Shown here: one piece after another, positions 1 through 6,427 of the stretch
How positions within the stretch are numbered: position 1 is the first letter of the stretch
Layout of the letters: each line of letters begins with the position of its first letter
Source of the DNA: CAZXNF01 sp050741255
Lineage (GTDB): Bacteria > Pseudomonadota > Gammaproteobacteria > Burkholderiales > SG8-41
Assembly (NCBI GenBank): GCA_050741255.1
Contig: JBOIEQ010000191.1
Coordinates: 1 to 7,179, forward strand
DNA: 7,179 nucleotides
Direction of reading: 5' to 3'
Position numbers and translations under genes: made by a program
The notes under the pieces: generated by a model
What the model was told of the DNA's origin: nothing
The model's input: the letters and a program-made list of their open reading frames with translations, nothing else
Database searches by the model: none

Positions 1-137
1 TCGTTGCGTAGAAGGGCTACGCGGCCTCCTCGCGCCTAGCATCCGGACCCTTTTGGCTCAACGCCGCGCACGTTTAGGTCCATAACAGGCTCTAGCGTGT
101 AGGGTGGCCGTCGGGCAGAATTGTCGACCGCCCGTCC
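1..137. other. leader region upstream of the diguanylate cyclase gene
   Basis: This stretch holds no gene that I can support. A short hairpin is visible at 6-22 (GCGTAG, five-base loop, CTACGC) without a T-tract, so it is not a convincing terminator. The + strand frame starting at base 1 is open to a TAG at 37-39 and reads as a basic 12-residue tail, so the 3' end of an upstream gene may lie here, but the piece is too short to judge. The reading frame of the cyclase is closed by a TAG at 93-95, which limits its start to the ATG codons at 138 or 144. No convincing -35/-10 pair was found. Confidence 0.35.
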
Positions 138-2285
138 ATGTCCATGACGCCCAATCCCTCCGCCGCAGGACCCGCAGCCGCCACGCCGGCGCGAGCCGAT
201 GCGGCGGAAGCGGCCATCCTCGCCGACCTCGTCGATCAGCTGTATGTGCTTTCGCGGCCCACCTACTGGGGGACGCCGCTCAACGCCGGCATCATCAGCT
301 TCGTGCTGTGGGAGGTGGCGGTCGGGCGCGACCTGCTGATCTGGCTGGTGCTGGTGGTCAGCGCGACGCTCGGCCGCTACCTGCTCTACCGTCGCTACCG
401 GGCGCGGCGTCCGCCACCCGCCGAGGCGGAATACTGGCGCGACCGCTTCGTGCTGGGCACCGGGGTCATGGGTTGCCTGTGGGGACTGCTCGGGTCGTGG
501 CTGTTCCCGGCGGATGACGTGCTGCGGCAGTTCCTGGTGGTGTTCCTGGTCGGTGGCATGGTGGCGAGCGCGCTGGGCGTGCTGACGCCGGTACGTCGGG
601 CGTTTCTCGCTTTCGCGATCCCGGCGCTGACGCCGATGATCGTGGCCGTGTTCTGGCAGCAGACGCAACTGCACCTCGTCATGGGCCTGATGATGTGCGT
701 GTACGCCGCCGTGATGATGGGGACCTTCCCGGTGGTCCACAACAACTACGTCGGCGCGCAGCGCATGCGTCACGAGAACAGTGGTTTGGTCGCGCGGCTC
801 TCCGCCCTGCAGGAACGCACCGAGTCGGTGAACCGTGAGTTGTCCGCGCGCGTGACGGAACAGGCGCGGACGCAGGCGGCGCTGGAGGCCTCGACGGCGC
901 GTCTGGAGGCGCTGATCGACGCCTCGCCGATCGCCATCGTGGTGATGGATCGCAATCGCCTGACGCAGCGCTGGAACCGTGCGGCAGAGCGACTCTTCGG
1001 CTGGGCCGAAAGCGAAGTCCTCGGCAAGACTGTGCCGTCCGTGCCGCCCGAACTGCAGGCCGAATCGGTGCGCTTCGGGCGCCAGTTGCTGGACGGCGAA
1101 CGCCTGGAAAACGTCGAGGTCAGCCGCCGTCACAAGGACGGCACGGCGCTGACGGTCTCGATGTCGGGCGCGCCCGTGCATGACGCCGGCGGCACGGTGG
1201 TGGCGATGATGCTGATGATGTCGGACGTGACCGAGCGGCAGCGCGCGGCGCGGCGCGAACAGCTCGAATTCGCCGTGACCCGCGTGCTGGCCGAGGCGCA
1301 GACCGCCGCCGAGGCGATCCAGGGCGTGCTCGCCGCGATCGGCGCACTCGGCGGCTGGGCGTACGGCGGGCACTGGCAGCTCGACCCCGCGAACGGGCAG
1401 GTGTGCTGCGACCAGGTCTGGCACTCGGGTGAGCCCCGCGCGGCGGCATTCGCGGAGCAATTGCGCGGACGCCGCAGCAATCCCCAGCAGCCGTCGGGCG
1501 GCATGGTCTGCAAGGTATTCATCACCCGGACGCCGCAGTGGATCGAGGACATCGCCGACACCGACGCCCTCCGGCGGCGGGACCTGGCGATGGCGGCCGG
1601 GCTGCGCACCGCCTGGGCGTTCCCGGTGCTGGTGGGCAGCGAATCCTTCGGCAGCATCGAGTTCTACGGCACCGAGCGCGTGCCGCGCGACGGCGCGCTC
1701 CTCGAATACGCGCGCACGCTGGGCAGTCAGATCGGGCAGTACCTGGCGCGCAAGGAGGCCGAGGCGCATCTGCAGTTCTACGCCGATCACGATGCGTTGA
1801 CCGGCCTGCCCAACCGGGCGATGTTCAGCCGGCGGCTGGCGCAGGCGCTGGCGCAGGCGACGCGCCACGGCCGCGGCACCGCGGTGCTGTTCATCGATCT
1901 CGACGGCTTCAAGGCGGTCAACGACACGCTCGGGCACGACGCCGGCGACAGCGTGCTGAAAGCAGTCTCCGCCCGCCTGCGCGACTGCCTGCGCGAAGGC
2001 GACACCCTCGGGCGCCAGGGCGGCGACGAGTTCGTGGTGCTGATCGAGGACGTGGCCACGCGCGAAGGCATCGCGGACGTGGCGGATAAAATCCTCGAGA
2101 CCGTGGCGCGGCCGGTCGAGGTCTCCGGCGCGAGCTACCGGCTGACCGCGAGCATCGGCATCAGCGTCTCGCCGGAGCACGGCGAGGAGGCACCGGCCCT
2201 GATCCAGCACGCCGACATGGCGATGTATCGCTCCAAGGAACTCGGCAAGAACACTTTCCGCTTCTACGACACGCCGGCCGGTTAG
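138..2285 (+). CDS. membrane-anchored PAS-GAF-GGDEF diguanylate cyclase
   Basis: Predicted to condense two GTP into c-di-GMP at the inner face of the cytoplasmic membrane. The 715-residue protein has six likely membrane helices (about residues 50-62, 66-84, 104-123, 131-150, 155-173 and 178-200). A helical, coiled-coil-prone linker (207-255), a PAS domain (253-367), a GAF domain (375-540) and a GGDEF domain (545-712) follow. The active-site motif GGDEF is intact at 628-632, the metal and substrate residues D587, N595 and D604 are present, and an inhibitory I-site RxxD (R619 to D622) sits exactly five residues before the motif, so an active, product-inhibited enzyme is expected. No EAL or HD-GYP domain follows. 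The ATG at 138 lacks a clear Shine-Dalgarno; ATG 144 is an alternative. The membrane part resembles MASE-type sensor modules, but I cannot assign it to a named one, and the signal is unknown. The gene overlaps the convergent DUF599 gene by 4 bp. Confidence 0.95.
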   Translation: MSMTPNPSAAGPAAATPARADAAEAAILADLVDQLYVLSRPTYWGTPLNAGIISFVLWEVAVGRDLLIWLVLVVSATLGRYLLYRRYRARRPPPAEAEYWRDRFVLGTGVMGCLWGLLGSWLFPADDVLRQFLVVFLVGGMVASALGVLTPVRRAFLAFAIPALTPMIVAVFWQQTQLHLVMGLMMCVYAAVMMGTFPVVHNNYVGAQRMRHENSGLVARLSALQERTESVNRELSARVTEQARTQAALEASTARLEALIDASPIAIVVMDRNRLTQRWNRAAERLFGWAESEVLGKTVPSVPPELQAESVRFGRQLLDGERLENVEVSRRHKDGTALTVSMSGAPVHDAGGTVVAMMLMMSDVTERQRAARREQLEFAVTRVLAEAQTAAEAIQGVLAAIGALGGWAYGGHWQLDPANGQVCCDQVWHSGEPRAAAFAEQLRGRRSNPQQPSGGMVCKVFITRTPQWIEDIADTDALRRRDLAMAAGLRTAWAFPVLVGSESFGSIEFYGTERVPRDGALLEYARTLGSQIGQYLARKEAEAHLQFYADHDALTGLPNRAMFSRRLAQALAQATRHGRGTAVLFIDLDGFKAVNDTLGHDAGDSVLKAVSARLRDCLREGDTLGRQGGDEFVVLIEDVATREGIADVADKILETVARPVEVSGASYRLTASIGISVSPEHGEEAPALIQHADMAMYRSKELGKNTFRFYDTPAG

Positions 2286-2944
2286 TCACCCGCGCGGTCG
2301 AAGCGGTAGAGCAGCCACACCACCACCGCGGCCGCGCCGAGCATGAACCACGGCCCGAACAGCCAGAACGTGAGCGGCACGGCGAGGAAATAGGCGCGGA
2401 TCGCCCGCCCGCTGTAGTCCGCGGCGCGGTTCACGACCCCGGCCGTCCGCGCGGGCGTCAGCGTGGCGTCGCGCGACTCCGGCGGCAGCGCGGCGAGGTA
2501 GCCCGCGTGGTTCAGCAGGCGCACCGCCTGCAGCGCGCAGAAGAACGCGAACAGGAAATCCACCAGCAGCGCGAGCAGCTTGGCGAGCCATAGTTCCGGC
2601 GCCGAGGCGCCGAAGGCGTTCAGCGCGTTCCACACGCCACTGTGGTCGTGCTGCTGGCCCGACAGCGTCAGGGTGCCCAGGATCAGCAGTGCGGACGTGG
2701 TGCCGATGAACACGGCGGACATGATCGAATTGCGCAGGACCTGCGCGGCCATGATTTCGCGCCCCGGCGCGGCCATCGCCCACGCCACCCACTGCGTGCG
2801 CGCGTGCGCGTTGACTGCCTGCGTCGTGTAGAGCGGGTCGCGCGTGAGCTTCCAGCGCAGCCAGCGGTGATAGCCGATCCACAGTGCGGCGGTGGCCGCG
2901 GCGGCGAGGGTGTCGGGGAACAGGGCAGCGAGCGCGGGCGGCAT
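2282..2944 (-). CDS. DUF599 family membrane protein
   Basis: An integral membrane protein of 220 residues that matches what I know of the DUF599 family. Visible family features are a first helix ending in a GYHRWLRWK-like stretch (24-32), the block NAHARTQWV (45-53), and the RNSIMSAVFIGTTSALL segment (71-87) that opens the second helix. Likely membrane spans are about 9-26, 73-95, 117-140 and two closely spaced spans at 182-212. The biochemical function of the family is not established. I chose the ATG at 2944, 4 nt past the TGA of the upstream ABC gene, because it places the first helix right at the N-terminus. A longer start at 2986 would add 14 residues and overlap the ABC gene. Neither start has a good ribosome binding site, so translational coupling to the ABC gene is likely. 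The TAA stop overlaps the stop of the convergent cyclase gene. Confidence 0.85.
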   Translation of the reverse strand: MPPALAALFPDTLAAAATAALWIGYHRWLRWKLTRDPLYTTQAVNAHARTQWVAWAMAAPGREIMAAQVLRNSIMSAVFIGTTSALLILGTLTLSGQQHDHSGVWNALNAFGASAPELWLAKLLALLVDFLFAFFCALQAVRLLNHAGYLAALPPESRDATLTPARTAGVVNRAADYSGRAIRAYFLAVPLTFWLFGPWFMLGAAAVVVWLLYRFDRAGD

Positions 2945-2948
2945 GGGT

Positions 2949-4673
2949 TCAGCCAGTGTACGCCAGTACGGCGGGCGCGCCGGCATGCGGTTCGAAGGCG
3001 AGCCGCCGCGGATGGAGCGCGGCGAGGCTGGACCGGTGGCCGATGCTCACGACGGTGGTGTGCGGCAGGCGTGCCGCGAGCAGCCGGTAGAGCGCGCCTT
3101 CCGATGCTTCGTCCAGCGCCGAGGTTGCCTCGTCGAGGAACAGCCAGTCCGGCGCCTGCAGGAGCGCGCGCGCGAAGGCGACCCGCTGCTGTTCGCCGCC
3201 GGACAGCACCTGGGTCCAGTGCTGTTCCTCTTCCAGCCGCGCGACGAGCGCCGGCAGGCCAACCGCCGCGAGGGCTTCGCTCAGGGCGGATTCAGTGAAG
3301 GCGTCGGCTGCCGCGGGATAGGCGAGCGCATCGCGCAGGCGGCCGATGGGCAGGTAGGGCTTCTGCGGCAGGAACAGGATGCTGCCGCGCGGCTGAGTGA
3401 CCGTGCCGCGTCCGAACGGCCAGATGCCCGCGAAGGCGCGGAACAGGGTGCTCTTGCCCGCGCCCGAAGGACCGGTCACCAGCAATGGCGTGCCGGGAGG
3501 AATCGCGAGCGTGAAAGGCTCGGCCAGCGCGCGCCCGTCGGGCAGCGCGAGCGCAACGTCCTGCGCCGCGAGGCCGGCGCCGTCGCCCGCCGCGGCCTTG
3601 ACGCCATCGCCCTGGTGCGCGGCGGCGTTGCGCATGGCGTTGTGAAAGGTCGTCAGGCGGTCCACGGTGGCTTTCCATTCGGCGAGCTGCGCGTAGGCGT
3701 TCACGAACCATGACAGCGCGTCCTGCACCTGGCCGAAGGCCGAGGCCGTCTGCATGAGGCCGCCCAGTTGAATGGCGCCCGAAAAGTAGCGCGGCGCGGC
3801 GACCAGGATCGGAAAGATGTTCGCGATCTGGTTGTAGCCGGCGTTGAACCAGGTGAGCTTCTTCTGGCGCTTCATGATTTCCCACCAGTTGCGCCAGACA
3901 TCGGAGAAGCGCAGCCGCAGGTTGCCGATTTCGCCGCTCTCGCCGCGGTAGAGCGCGATGGCTTCCGCGTTCTCGCGCACGCGCACCAGCGAAAACCGGA
4001 AGTTCGCTTCGTACTTCTGCTGGTTGAAGTTGAGCCCGACCAGCGGGCGTCCGATCAAATGCGTGAGCCAGGTGCCGATGATGGCGTAGACCAGCGCGAC
4101 CCAGACCATGTAACCGGGCACCACGATCTCGCGGCCGCCGAGATTGAAGCTGAACATGCCGGACAGGCCCCACAGGATGACCACGAAGGAGACCAGCGTC
4201 ACCACTGCGGACAGCAGGCCCAGCGACAGCGACAGCGTCCTTTCCACGAACAGCGACAGGTCGTCCGCGATCCGCTGGTCGGGGTTGTCCGTTTCGCGGT
4301 CGGTGAGCTGCAGGCGGTAGTAGGTGCGGTGCGCGATCCATTCGTCGAGGTAGCGCTCGGTCAGCCAGCGCCGCCAGCGGATCTGCAGCATCTGGTTGAG
4401 GTACAGGCGGTACACCGCCACCAGGATGAACGCCCCCGCCAGCCCGGTGAACACCAGCAACTGCTGGTAGAAACCCTCGAGGTCCTTGTCCTGCAGCGTG
4501 TTGTAGAACGCGTTGTTCCACTGGTTGAGCAGCACCATGATGCCGACCATCCCGAGGTTGAGCGCCACGATGATGGCGAGCAGGCCGCGCGCCCCCCATT
4601 TCTCCTCGGAAAACCAGTACGGACGCGCGAGCACCCAGAGGTCGTGCAGGAATTGACGGGAAGTGGCCAGCAT
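2949..4673 (-). CDS. SbmA/BacA-like ABC transporter, fused permease and ATPase (YddA type)
   Basis: A 574-residue half-transporter, expected to work as a homodimer in the inner membrane. The N-terminal part is an ABC_membrane_2 / SbmA-BacA type domain with likely helices near 28-50, 70-91, 148-170, 187-208 and 283-313. It carries the family motif NPDQRI (130-135) and an EAA-like block ENAEAIALYRGE (234-245). The C-terminal ATPase is complete: Walker A GPSGAGKST (401-409), Q-loop Q437, signature LSGGEQQ (490-496), Walker B ending in D514 with catalytic E515, D-loop ALD (519-521) and switch H546. Relatives carry peptides, vitamin B12-like molecules or antimicrobial compounds (E. coli SbmA, Rhizobium BacA, mycobacterial Rv1819c), so the substrate here is open. 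The ATG at 4673 begins a typical family N-terminus, but the bases before it (CCTCCCC) are not a Shine-Dalgarno; only a weak GAGCGAGA lies slightly further upstream. It is first in an apparent operon with the DUF599 gene and divergent from the CBS gene. Confidence 0.93.
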   Translation of the reverse strand: MLATSRQFLHDLWVLARPYWFSEEKWGARGLLAIIVALNLGMVGIMVLLNQWNNAFYNTLQDKDLEGFYQQLLVFTGLAGAFILVAVYRLYLNQMLQIRWRRWLTERYLDEWIAHRTYYRLQLTDRETDNPDQRIADDLSLFVERTLSLSLGLLSAVVTLVSFVVILWGLSGMFSFNLGGREIVVPGYMVWVALVYAIIGTWLTHLIGRPLVGLNFNQQKYEANFRFSLVRVRENAEAIALYRGESGEIGNLRLRFSDVWRNWWEIMKRQKKLTWFNAGYNQIANIFPILVAAPRYFSGAIQLGGLMQTASAFGQVQDALSWFVNAYAQLAEWKATVDRLTTFHNAMRNAAAHQGDGVKAAAGDGAGLAAQDVALALPDGRALAEPFTLAIPPGTPLLVTGPSGAGKSTLFRAFAGIWPFGRGTVTQPRGSILFLPQKPYLPIGRLRDALAYPAAADAFTESALSEALAAVGLPALVARLEEEQHWTQVLSGGEQQRVAFARALLQAPDWLFLDEATSALDEASEGALYRLLAARLPHTTVVSIGHRSSLAALHPRRLAFEPHAGAPAVLAYTG

Positions 4674-4707
4674 GGGGAGGTCTCGCTCGGTCGGTGGAGG
4701 CCCGCCG

Positions 4708-4713
4708 ACTATA
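4708..4713 (-). promoter_or_regulatory. possible -10 box for the ABC transporter gene
   Basis: Read on the minus strand, the hexamer TATAGT lies 34 nt before the ATG at 4673 and differs from TATAAT at one base. No good -35 box is found 16-18 nt further upstream (the bases there read ATCTGG or CATCTG). If used, it would need an activator or give weak transcription. Confidence 0.3.
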
Positions 4714-4760
4714 CCGGAAGGGGTCGGCGCCCAGATGGCGGCGGGCGGCGGTGTGATGGC

Positions 4761-4788
4761 TTGCGTGGGGCGTGAGAAGGTCTACACT
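4761..4788 (+). promoter_or_regulatory. probable sigma70-type promoter of the CBS gene
   Basis: TTGCGT at 4761-4766 and TACACT at 4783-4788 are separated by 16 bp. The -35 keeps the TTG core and the -10 matches TATAAT at four of six positions including the key A and final T. Transcription would start near 4795, leaving a leader of about 67 nt before the CBS gene. It lies in the 188-bp divergent region shared with the ABC gene. Confidence 0.45.
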
Positions 4789-4822
4789 GAATGAAAAAAG
4801 CGGCCGCGTATCCCGGGGTCAA

Positions 4823-4850
4823 TGGAACGTGGGAAGTGGAAAGTGAAACG
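4823..4850 (+). repeat. purine-rich degenerate tandem repeat in the CBS leader
   Basis: Four imperfect copies of a GTGGAAA-like unit run head to tail (TGGAACG, TGGGAAG, TGGAAAG, TGAAACG) and end right at the ribosome binding site of the CBS gene. The stretch has very few pyrimidines, unlike the surrounding high-GC DNA. It may be a short insertion of a dispersed repeat or an unstructured leader that keeps the ribosome site open; the sequence alone does not decide. Confidence 0.5.
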
Positions 4851-4856
4851 AGGAGG
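4851..4856 (+). promoter_or_regulatory. strong ribosome binding site of the CBS gene
   Basis: AGGAGG is a full Shine-Dalgarno core, 5 nt before the ATG at 4862. It fixes the start of the CBS gene and suggests high translation, in contrast to the weak sites of the cyclase, ABC and DUF599 genes. Confidence 0.85.
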
Positions 4857-4861
4857 CAACG

Positions 4862-5290
4862 ATGAAAACGGTGCGGCAACTCCTGGCAGGCAAATCGAGC
4901 ACGCTGGCCAGCATAGGGCCGGACGCGCAGGTGGTGGACGCGCTCAAGCTGCTCGCGCAGCATGATGTCGGCGCGCTGCTGGTGACCGAGAGCGGGCGCC
5001 TGGTCGGCATCCTGTCCGAGCGCGATTACGCGCGCAAGGTGGTCCTGCTGGGCAAGAATTCCACCAACACGCCGGTGCGGGAGATCATGACGGAGAAAGT
5101 CATTTCGGTCGGTCCGGGCCAGACGTCCGAAGACTGCATGGCGATCATGACCGCGAAGCGCATCCGCCACCTGCCGGTGCTCGACAACGGCAAGCTCGTC
5201 GGCGTGTTGTCGATCGGCGACCTGGTCAAGGAAACCATCGCCGACCAGCAGGACCGGATCCAGCAGCTCGAAAGCTACATCCACAGCTAG
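4862..5290 (+). CDS. two-CBS-domain (Bateman module) protein
   Basis: A 142-residue soluble protein that consists almost wholly of one CBS pair: CBS1 about residues 8-62 and CBS2 about 73-128. Each repeat ends in the usual pattern, VGILSERD (48-55) and VGVLSIGD (113-120). Asp 55 and Asp 120 lie at the position that contacts the ribose of bound nucleotides in many family members. A short charged helix (121-141) closes the protein and could mediate dimer or partner contacts. Small stand-alone CBS pairs usually bind AMP, ATP, NAD or S-adenosylmethionine and act as energy-state sensors, but their partners are often unknown. No fused effector domain is present. The gene has its own likely promoter and a strong ribosome site, and it is separated from the next + strand gene by a large palindromic repeat. 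Confidence 0.93.
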   Translation: MKTVRQLLAGKSSTLASIGPDAQVVDALKLLAQHDVGALLVTESGRLVGILSERDYARKVVLLGKNSTNTPVREIMTEKVISVGPGQTSEDCMAIMTAKRIRHLPVLDNGKLVGVLSIGDLVKETIADQQDRIQQLESYIHS

Positions 5291-5311
5291 AATCACGTTT
5301 GGCCGCTAAGA

Positions 5312-5467
5312 CGCCAAGGACGCCAAGAGAAGCAAAGCAGAATTAGCCGCAGAGACGCAGAGAGCGCAGAGGATCCCAGTAGAACCCACATGCGCTCTTT
5401 TCATTCTCCGCGTTCTCTGCGTCTCTGCGGCTATTTTCTGAACTTGAATTTCTTGGCGTTCTTGGCG
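5312..5467. repeat. outer inverted repeat of a nested palindromic element (CGCCAAG units)
   Basis: The left arm at 5312-5330 contains two copies of CGCCAAG nine bases apart and matches the reverse complement of the right arm at 5449-5467 at 17 of 19 positions. A further related unit (CCGCTAAG) precedes the left arm at 5303-5310, so pairing in a shifted register is also possible. The arms enclose a second inverted repeat. Together the element spans most of the 203-bp gap between the CBS gene and the MoCF gene. No coding sequence is credible here. It resembles a MITE-like or palindromic intergenic repeat; I recall similar sequence in many unrelated bacteria, which would need a database check. 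Confidence 0.85.
5344..5433. repeat. inner inverted repeat of the nested element (CGCAGAG units)
   Basis: The left arm at 5344-5372 carries three CGCAGAG units (starting at 5348, 5356 and 5365) and pairs with the right arm at 5405-5433. The outer 20 bases pair perfectly and 26 of 29 match overall. Two of the three mismatches would be G-U pairs in RNA read from the + strand. The loop is 32 nt (5373-5404). In RNA this would be a very stable hairpin; it lacks a T-tract, so it is not a typical intrinsic terminator, though it may act as a transcript stabiliser or attenuator between the two genes. Confidence 0.9.
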
Positions 5468-5482
5468 GTGAATGATTTTTTC

Positions 5483-5488
5483 GGAGAG
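5483..5488 (+). promoter_or_regulatory. ribosome binding site of the MoCF-domain gene
   Basis: GGAGAG lies 5 nt before the ATG at 5494 and supports that start. It begins only about 15 nt after the right outer arm of the palindromic element, so folding of the transcript could affect access to it. Confidence 0.75.
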
Positions 5489-5493
5489 CATCA

Positions 5494-6252
5494 ATGTTCG
5501 GCGCCATCATCATCGGCGATGAAATCATGTCCGGCAAACGCCAGGACAAGCATATGGCCAAGGTCATCGAGACGCTGGCCGCGCGGGGTCTGGGCCTCGC
5601 CTGGGCCCGTTACCTCGCCGACGAGCCCGATCTCATCACCTTTACGCTCAAGCAAACGCTGGCCACGGACGACGTCGTGTTCAGCTTCGGCGGCATCGGC
5701 GCGACTCCCGACGACCACACGCGCCAGTGCGCGGCGGACGCGGTGGGCGTGGCGCTGCAGCTGCATCCCGATGCGGAACGGGAGATCCGCGCCCGTTTCA
5801 TCGACGACCCCAAAGGCGTGACGCCGCAGCGGCTGGCGATGGGCGAATTCCCGGTCGGCAGCCGCATCATTCCCAATCCCTACAACCGCATTCCGGGCTT
5901 CAGTGTCGGCCACCACCATTTCCTGCCGGGCTTCCCCGAGATGGCCTGGCCGATGATGGCCTGGGTGCTCGATCACCTCTATGCGGACCGCCAACGCGCG
6001 GCCGACAGCGTCGCCGAGCGCTCGATCGTCGTGCGCGAGGCGGGGGAGAGCCAGTTGATCGACCTGATGAAGGCCTGTCAGGCGCGGTTTCCCGGCATCA
6101 AGGTGTTCAGCCTGCCGCGCGTGCAGCCGGAGCGCTTCATCGAGCTGGGGGTGCGCGGCGCCGCAGACGCCGTGCCGGCGGCGATCGGCGAGTTGCAGGT
6201 TGGCGTGTCCGCGTTGGGTTTTCCCTGGACCGACGGGCCCGCGCCGGTCTGA
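5494..6252 (+). CDS. stand-alone molybdopterin-binding (MoCF/CinA-N type) domain protein
   Basis: A 252-residue cytoplasmic protein of the MoaB/Mog/CinA N-terminal fold. It opens with the strand AIIIGDEIMSG (4-14), equivalent to the IGNELLSG start of CinA. It has the signature FSFGGIGATPDDHT (63-76) with the acidic pair D73-D74, and a later LPGFPEM loop (144-150) matching the LPGVPxEM motif of the family. The C-terminal deamidase domain of full CinA (about 400 residues in total) is absent; instead about 80 residues of a small alpha/beta extension follow. Such short proteins are commonly annotated as competence/damage-inducible protein A or molybdopterin-binding protein, yet their reaction is not well defined; nucleotide or pterin binding is the safest inference. 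No molybdenum cofactor genes lie nearby. It is flanked on both sides by unrelated inverted repeats, and the last of these overlaps its final codons and TGA stop. Confidence 0.88.
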   Translation: MFGAIIIGDEIMSGKRQDKHMAKVIETLAARGLGLAWARYLADEPDLITFTLKQTLATDDVVFSFGGIGATPDDHTRQCAADAVGVALQLHPDAEREIRARFIDDPKGVTPQRLAMGEFPVGSRIIPNPYNRIPGFSVGHHHFLPGFPEMAWPMMAWVLDHLYADRQRAADSVAERSIVVREAGESQLIDLMKACQARFPGIKVFSLPRVQPERFIELGVRGAADAVPAAIGELQVGVSALGFPWTDGPAPV

Positions 6253-6360
6253 AACCCGGGATTGGGGATTCGGGATTGGAAACCGAGGGTCAGAAATCAC
6301 GATGACGCAGGATTTTGACTTCCAATCCCCAATCCCAAATCTCAAATCCCGAATTCAGAC
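6247..6360. repeat. inverted repeat of GGGATT units after the MoCF gene
   Basis: The left arm at 6258-6280 is a run of GGGATT-type units and matches the reverse complement of the right arm at 6321-6343 at 20 of 23 positions, with a 40-nt interior. The right arm continues with further degenerate CAAATCCC units to 6350. At the outer edges, GTCTGAA (6247-6253) and TTCAGAC (6354-6360) form a perfect 7-bp pair, so the element seems to begin inside the last codons of the preceding gene. It is AT-richer than its surroundings and non-coding; a dispersed intergenic repeat is the likely identity. Confidence 0.8.
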
Positions 6361-6374
6361 GCTCACGCAGTACA

Positions 6375-6406
6375 AACAAAAAGGGCCCCGAAGGGCCCTT
6401 TTTGTT
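6375..6406. terminator. bidirectional intrinsic terminator
   Basis: A perfect 14-bp stem (AACAAAAAGGGCCC with its complement) closes on a CGAA tetraloop. The GC-rich core is flanked by A5 on one side and T5 on the other, so each strand reads as hairpin plus U-tract. It lies between the convergent MoCF gene (stop at 6252) and phasin gene (stop at 6428) and should stop transcription from both. Confidence 0.93.
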
Positions 6407-6427
6407 GATCGCTGCTGAAGCTGGCGC

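Noticed and set aside
6..22. Hairpin at the left edge as terminator of an upstream gene
   Set aside because: The stem has only 6 bp and no following T-tract, and the upstream gene, if any, lies outside the window.
36..2210. A 724-codon open frame on the minus strand opposite the cyclase gene
   Set aside because: Its translation is a low-complexity Arg/His/Ala/Gln-rich string without any domain, as expected for the antisense frame of a high-GC gene, while the + strand frame has intact PAS, GAF and GGDEF motifs.
3292..4599. Long minus-strand frame overlapping the ABC transporter in another phase
   Set aside because: It is an Arg/Ala/His-rich shadow; the true frame carries all ATPase motifs and the family membrane domain.
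3768..4775. 335-codon + strand frame opposite the ABC gene
   Set aside because: No recognisable domain, composition typical of an antisense shadow, and it crosses the divergent promoter region.
4709..5296. 195-codon minus-strand frame opposite the CBS gene
   Set aside because: Covers the full divergent promoter and the CBS gene in antisense, lacks a family match, and the CBS frame has a perfect ribosome site.
5303..5467. CRISPR array or tRNA/riboswitch reading of the repeat block
   Set aside because: The units are 7-9 nt with no spacers of constant length, and the arms form a simple nested hairpin without tRNA or known riboswitch landmarks.
5306..5567. Short open frames on both strands within the nested repeat
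   Set aside because: They only translate the repeat units (strings such as SLRLCG or LCALCVSAA) and are a known kind of spurious peptide.
5491..6345. 284-codon minus-strand frame opposite the MoCF gene
   Set aside because: Antisense shadow of a gene with clear motifs; it also starts inside the GGGATT repeat.
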